A stretch of DNA of 9,168 nt from Sulfurovum sp. (GTDB lineage Bacteria; Campylobacterota; Campylobacteria; Campylobacterales; Sulfurovaceae). Position numbers and translations under genes: made by a program. Below the pieces are notes generated by a model. The model was given only the letters and a program-made list of their open reading frames with translations, did not search any database and was not told the DNA's origin. Positions within the stretch are counted from its first letter, which is position 1. Each line of letters starts with the position of its first letter. Below, piece by piece: positions 5,924 to 9,168 of the stretch. The DNA is taken from assembly GCA_030626265.1 (NCBI GenBank), contig DAOUPF010000031.1:1-9168 (forward strand), given 5' to 3'.

Positions 5924-7046
5924 ATCTCTCCTTGGTAAGTACGATAAATTCAGTAACACTTTTATCTGTGATATTTAGCATTTTGGCTGCTTTTGGATTG
6001 ACTACATAGTATCCAAACTCTACTAGTACTGTATCACCCTTTTCAAGAGTAGCATCGAAGCTGATTTTTCTAGTCTCTAGAGCTTTGATAGAGGTATCAG
6101 AGATGATACTATCTGCTAGCCATGGCATAGTAGGTTTGCCATTGGATCCTATGACTCTAGCAAAAGATTCTGTTTTTAGCTTTATTGCTTTGCCAGATCT
6201 TTCTATAGTTACTCTTAGTTGATTTAGTCTTAGGGATTGTGGAAATAGTGTATGTGTTGCTTTATTTTTGATAGCTACATTAAAACCATTGGCATTTTTA
6301 TCTAAAGAGAGTTTGATATATTTAGATAGGTAAGTAGGTGTAGAGTTGCGTATATTATCTCCATGATAAGCATGAGTGACGGTGTCTTTTTGATTTGCTA
6401 TAGAGCCTTTATTTTGTGGCATGTGGCATGAGATACAGGTATCTTTGGAATCTCCCTGCTTGACCTCCAAATCACACATCAAAAAGCCTTTTGCATTTTG
6501 TTTGTGAGAGTGGCATCCCATACATGAGTCTCCATTATAGTAGCCTTCATTGCTATAGTCTATATCATGATATGCTGATCCGCTCTTTGTAGTAAACATA
6601 CCAAAAAAACTGCTCTCTTCTTTAAACTCTACTTTTGTACCTTTTAGAGCAATGTCCGCTGAAAAGAAAGTCTTTTCTTTGGTTGTAAGTATATTTTTGT
6701 TGGACTTTGCATGTTTTTCCACACTCTCTATCTGGTGACATTGTTGACAGGAGATAGGTTCCGTTTGCTGTATTTTGTTGTCTGTGAGTTTAGTATTATC
6801 ATTCATTACGCTAGGGTCTGATGGTGAGTGGCATTTGGCACAGGTATACTCACCTTTGGCTTTTGCAGGGTGTCTATCCCAAACAGCTTTGTGTATGACA
6901 TCTTTGTATATAGAAGATCTGCTGTGCATAGAGTTTTGATACTCTTTATATATAGTAGGGTGACAAGCTTTACATGTCTGGTTCTCTAGAGTAGCGTGTA
7001 AGTGAGAAGTTACTGATAATAGTAGTAACCCAATCCATAATTTCAT
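5913..7046 (-). CDS. Periplasmic pentahaem cytochrome c (cytochrome c554-like)
   Basis: A 377-aa precursor with a Sec signal (about 1-18, MKLWIGLLLLSVTSHLHA). Five CxxCH haem sites are visible: Cys25-His29, Cys69-His73, Cys100-His104, Cys175-His179 and Cys204-His208. The opening CxxCHxxxYxxYxxSxHS and the CxxCHMP of the last site are typical of the cytochrome c554/octahaem-related multihaem group. Residues from about 230 to 377 carry no haem site and look beta-rich (alternating hydrophobic strands), so this is a fusion of a pentahaem head with a possible Ig-like or docking domain. A lone Cys191 lies between haems 4 and 5. AAAGGA (7053-7058) precedes the ATG by 6 nt. It is divergent from the cytochrome-nirJ operon and has its own FNR/DNR-box promoter. 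Electron transfer or N-oxide chemistry in the periplasm is inferred; the substrate is unknown. Confidence 0.85.
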   Translation of the reverse strand: MKLWIGLLLLSVTSHLHATLENQTCKACHPTIYKEYQNSMHSRSSIYKDVIHKAVWDRHPAKAKGEYTCAKCHSPSDPSVMNDNTKLTDNKIQQTEPISCQQCHQIESVEKHAKSNKNILTTKEKTFFSADIALKGTKVEFKEESSFFGMFTTKSGSAYHDIDYSNEGYYNGDSCMGCHSHKQNAKGFLMCDLEVKQGDSKDTCISCHMPQNKGSIANQKDTVTHAYHGDNIRNSTPTYLSKYIKLSLDKNANGFNVAIKNKATHTLFPQSLRLNQLRVTIERSGKAIKLKTESFARVIGSNGKPTMPWLADSIISDTSIKALETRKISFDATLEKGDTVLVEFGYYVVNPKAAKMLNITDKSVTEFIVLTKERFKI

Positions 7047-7081
7047 AAATAATCCTTTGTAATGTAAAATATAAGTATGGA

Positions 7082-7123
7082 ATTATAGTAAATCAGATAA
7101 AATTTGTCTTGATTCATGTCAAG
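7082..7123 (-). promoter_or_regulatory. FNR/DNR-type box and -10 for the pentahaem cytochrome
   Basis: CTTGATTCATGTCAAG (7108-7123) is a dyad whose core TTGATTCATGTCAA (7109-7122) is an exact TTGAT-N4-GTCAA. On the - strand a perfect TATAAT occupies 7087-7082, its first base 28.5 bp from the box centre, predicting a start near 7075, a box at about -40.5 and a 29-nt leader containing AAAGGA. This is class II activator geometry. Confidence 0.72.
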
Positions 7124-7148
7124 AGTTATATTTTGCACTTATACCTTT

Positions 7149-7192
7149 CCTTGTTTTAAATCAAGGATAGGACAGTAAAAAATTGCTATTAT
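7149..7192 (+). promoter_or_regulatory. FNR/DNR-type box and extended -10 for the cytochrome c-nirJ-nirE operon
   Basis: CCTTGTTTTAAATCAAGG (7149-7166) is a near-perfect 18-bp palindrome whose core TTGTT-N4-ATCAA (7151-7164) matches the FNR consensus with one change. TGCTATTAT (7184-7192) gives an extended -10 with hexamer TATTAT at 7187-7192, 29.5 bp from the box centre. The start would be near 7199 and the box at -41.5, a class II promoter. TAAGGA at 7205-7210 lies 7 nt from the ATG. Confidence 0.72.
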
Positions 7193-7217
7193 CTCTATAT
7201 TAGTTAAGGATAAAAAA

Positions 7218-7547
7218 ATGTATAAATTTATTATGATTTTTATTATGTTTGTAAGTGCTAGTACTTCTATATACGCCCAAAATGGCAAAAAAGTATTTGA
7301 GACATATTGCTGGGGCTGTCATCATCAGACAGCTGTGGCTTTTGGCCCTTCATTTGCCCAGATAGCAGCCAAGAGAAGCCCAGAGATGATAAAGGGGATG
7401 ATAACTGATCCAAAGTCAGTCTCTAAAGTACTAGGATATCAGAGAAATGCTATGCCAGCATTTACACTCACACAGAGTGAAATGGATTCAATCACCAAAT
7501 ATATATTGAGCTACAAAAAGAATAATACAACCAAGGAAGCTAAATAA
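7218..7547 (+). CDS. Periplasmic monohaem cytochrome c, first gene of the nirJ operon
   Basis: A 109-aa precursor with a Sec signal (about residues 1-20, ending SIYA), one haem site Cys31-Trp-Gly-Cys34-His35 followed by a second His36, and a probable axial Met79 in NAMPAF. The mature protein would be a small periplasmic class I cytochrome c. It is a paralogue of the cytochrome at 3879-4217, with similar spacing between haem site and Met. Its stop overlaps the nirJ ATG (TAATG), placing it in the haem d1 operon; by position it could match NirC, a small cytochrome found in nir clusters and linked to maturation of or electron transfer to cd1 nitrite reductase. The NirC name is not secure from sequence alone, so no symbol is given. 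Confidence 0.88.
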   Translation: MYKFIMIFIMFVSASTSIYAQNGKKVFETYCWGCHHQTAVAFGPSFAQIAAKRSPEMIKGMITDPKSVSKVLGYQRNAMPAFTLTQSEMDSITKYILSYKKNNTTKEAK

Positions 7548-8677
7548 TGTTCAGACTCTCCAACCTACTAAAAACTGTTACAGAGGGTAAGCCAGCACGC
7601 TCTTTGGATGGTAGCATTGCTATATGGAACTTTACTAATAGATGTAACCTATCCTGTCTGCACTGTTACTCCAAGGCTGATCTAGACTCAGTAGACACAC
7701 ACACTACAGAGAATATTTTGGAGACATTACCAAAGCTTAAAGCAAATGGTGTAAAGTTTCTCATCTTTTCAGGGGGCGAGCCTCTCACTAGAAAAGATAT
7801 ATATGATATAGCAGATAGATGTAAAGAGCTTGGTATTGTGACTTATCTCTCTACTAATGGACTCTATACAAAAAAGAGTAATGCAGAGAAGATTTTGGAT
7901 ACTTTTGATTATGTAGGTATCAGTATAGATGGTAGCGAAGATGTGCATGATGCTTTTCGTGGTCTCAAAGGATCATTTAAAGAGTCTATGAAATCAGTGG
8001 ATCTACTCAACAGCTACAAGAAAACAAAAGTAGGTATCAGATTTACAATCACCAAAGATACATATGATGATTTAGAGTTTATATTTGATTTGGCTGAGAA
8101 GCATAATATACCAAAAGTCTATATCACACATCTAGTATATAGTGGTCGGGGATTGGACAATCTAGAGATGGATTTGAGTAAAGAACAGAGAATTCGTGCT
8201 GTAAACTTCATCATAGATAAAGCTTTTGAATATCATGAGAGCGGTAGAGACATAGAGATAGTCACTGGCAATATGGAGATGGATGCAATACTGTTTTATG
8301 ATAGATTTATCAAAAAGTATCCAGAGCACGCAGATGAAATGAAGAGGCGGCTTGTAGAGTGGGGAGGGAACAGTGCAGGACGCAAACTGCTCAATATAGA
8401 TAGTGAAGGCTTCGTCAAGCCTGACCCATTCTTTCCAGTAAAGATAGGCAATATGCTTACTCAAGACTTCTCAAATATATGGACGAATGAGCCGACAGAG
8501 CTATTACAAAAATTGCGTGAACATCCTAGAGACTTGGGTGGGAAATGTAGTGACTGTCAGTATCTAAATATCTGTAATGGAGGTTCAAGAAGTAGAGCCT
8601 ATGCGATATATGGAGATATGTGGGCAGAGGATCCATCATGTTATCTAACAGAAGAAAAAACTAAAGGAAATAATTAA
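7547..8677 (+). CDS. nirJ: Haem d1 biosynthesis radical SAM protein NirJ
   Basis: A 376-aa cytoplasmic radical SAM enzyme of the haem d1 pathway, in which NirJ works on the side chains of didecarboxysirohaem on the way to d1 of cytochrome cd1 nitrite reductase. The family-typical start MFRLSN precedes the SAM cluster motif Cys33-x3-Cys37-x2-Cys40 (CNLSCLHC), with SGGEPL at 75-80 for SAM binding and STNG at about 102-105. A C-terminal auxiliary cluster is suggested by Cys334, Cys337, Cys343 and Cys365 in a SPASM/twitch-like region (CSDCQYLNIC), as known for NirJ. It starts at a TAATG overlap with the cytochrome gene, with AAGGA 9 nt upstream, and ends in another TAATG with the methyltransferase. 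The related AhbC/AhbD haem enzymes are the main alternative, but the neighbours favour NirJ. Confidence 0.87.
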   Translation: MFRLSNLLKTVTEGKPARSLDGSIAIWNFTNRCNLSCLHCYSKADLDSVDTHTTENILETLPKLKANGVKFLIFSGGEPLTRKDIYDIADRCKELGIVTYLSTNGLYTKKSNAEKILDTFDYVGISIDGSEDVHDAFRGLKGSFKESMKSVDLLNSYKKTKVGIRFTITKDTYDDLEFIFDLAEKHNIPKVYITHLVYSGRGLDNLEMDLSKEQRIRAVNFIIDKAFEYHESGRDIEIVTGNMEMDAILFYDRFIKKYPEHADEMKRRLVEWGGNSAGRKLLNIDSEGFVKPDPFFPVKIGNMLTQDFSNIWTNEPTELLQKLREHPRDLGGKCSDCQYLNICNGGSRSRAYAIYGDMWAEDPSCYLTEEKTKGNN

Positions 8678-9168
8678 TGGGGAAAGTATATTTAACAGGA
8701 GCAGGTCCTGGAGATATAGAGCTGATGACAGTAAAAGCTTTACGAGTAGTCAGAGAGGCTGATGTTGTCATCTATGATAGACTAGCCAATCCAGATATAC
8801 TAAAAGAGGCAAAAAATGGCTGTGAGTTTGTCTATGTAGGCAAAGAGGACTCTCACCATACCTTACCTCAAGAAGAGATAAATGAGGTAATCTATCAAAA
8901 TGCCCTCAAATATGAAACTGTAGTACGATTAAAAGGTGGAGATCCTTTTGTGTTTGGGCGTGGTGGAGAAGAGGGTATTTACCTTTATGATAGAGGTGTC
9001 AAGTTTGAGTTTATTCCAGGAGTCACTTCTGCTATAGCAGTACCTGAGTATGCTGGTATACCTGTCACACATCGTGGAATTACAGTCTCTTTTAGAGTGG
9101 TTACTGGACATGAATCTAGTGATAAAACAAAATCTCAAATTCCTTGGCAAAACTACAAGAGTGATGAT
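8677..9168 (+). CDS. cobA: Uroporphyrinogen-III C-methyltransferase (NirE/CobA type), partial
   Basis: The 164 visible residues of a SAM-dependent methyltransferase that converts uroporphyrinogen III into precorrin-2, the common precursor of sirohaem, haem d1 and cobalamin. Motifs in order: GAGPGD (8-13, SAM-binding start), DVVIYDRL (about 29-36), VVRLKGGDPFVFGRGGEE (about 82-99) and PGVTSAIAVPEYAGIPVTHRG (from about 114), all characteristic of SUMT. The frame is open to the window end, so the C-terminus is missing; a fusion to HemD or a CysG-like arrangement cannot be excluded. The ATG overlaps the nirJ stop (TAATG) and AAGGA lies 8 nt upstream. The position after nirJ makes NirE, the denitrification SUMT, likely, but it may also feed sirohaem for nitrite assimilation. 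Confidence 0.9.
   Translation, partial: MGKVYLTGAGPGDIELMTVKALRVVREADVVIYDRLANPDILKEAKNGCEFVYVGKEDSHHTLPQEEINEVIYQNALKYETVVRLKGGDPFVFGRGGEEGIYLYDRGVKFEFIPGVTSAIAVPEYAGIPVTHRGITVSFRVVTGHESSDKTKSQIPWQNYKSDD

Noticed and set aside
8162..8464. Antisense open frame within nirJ
   Set aside because: It overlaps conserved NirJ sequence and has no independent signals; the similar antisense frames at 5430-5624 and 8929-9150 are dismissed for the same reason.
1..9168. CRISPR arrays, insertion sequences, tRNA or rRNA genes
   Set aside because: No regularly spaced repeats, transposase-like products, terminal inverted repeats or tRNA-like cloverleaf sequences were recognised; nearly all the DNA is coding.

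Overview
The window is AT-rich and densely packed, with strong AAGGA-type ribosome binding sites. It carries small periplasmic c-type cytochromes, a di-haem peroxidase and genes for haem d1 synthesis. This fits a denitrifying member of the Campylobacterota (Epsilonproteobacteria such as Sulfurimonas, Sulfurovum or Sulfuricurvum). That assignment is an inference from gene content and codon bias; no marker gene is present.

Left part (1-3876), all on the + strand. The tail of an unseen gene, possibly an assimilatory nitrite reductase, ends 3 nt before a cytoplasmic molybdopterin nitrate reductase of the NasA/NarB type. A classical short-chain dehydrogenase/reductase (SDR) follows, overlapping an AraC-family regulator by one base (TAATG). 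The SDR has its own promoter: an FNR/DNR-type box with a perfect TATAAT placed so close to the ATG that the message may be leaderless.

Middle part (3879-7046). A monohaem cytochrome c (- strand) diverges from a di-haem cytochrome c peroxidase plus a periplasmic thioredoxin-like protein (+ strand). These converge, with an 11-nt overlap, on a pentahaem cytochrome c (- strand). The 223-bp region between the monohaem cytochrome and the peroxidase holds an FNR/DNR box, a long imperfect direct repeat, an inverted repeat and a second short direct repeat.

Right part (7047-9168). A divergent promoter region with two FNR/DNR-type boxes separates the pentahaem cytochrome gene from an operon of a second monohaem cytochrome c, the haem d1 radical SAM enzyme NirJ and a uroporphyrinogen-III C-methyltransferase (NirE/CobA type, cut by the window end). 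The last three genes are chained by two TAATG stop-start overlaps.

How it fits together: NirE/CobA makes precorrin-2, the precursor of siroheme (used by assimilatory nitrite reductases) and of haem d1 (used by cytochrome cd1 nitrite reductase NirS). NirJ acts in the d1 branch. The small cytochromes are plausible electron carriers to or from periplasmic enzymes. The most striking signal is regulatory: four FNR/DNR-type dyads, three of them exact TTGAT-N4-GTCAA in one orientation, each stand 28.5-29.5 bp (box centre to first base of the -10) upstream of a good -10 hexamer. This is class II activator geometry, and it ties the SDR-AraC pair and the pentahaem cytochrome, both of unknown role, to a probable anaerobic or nitric-oxide-responsive regulon.
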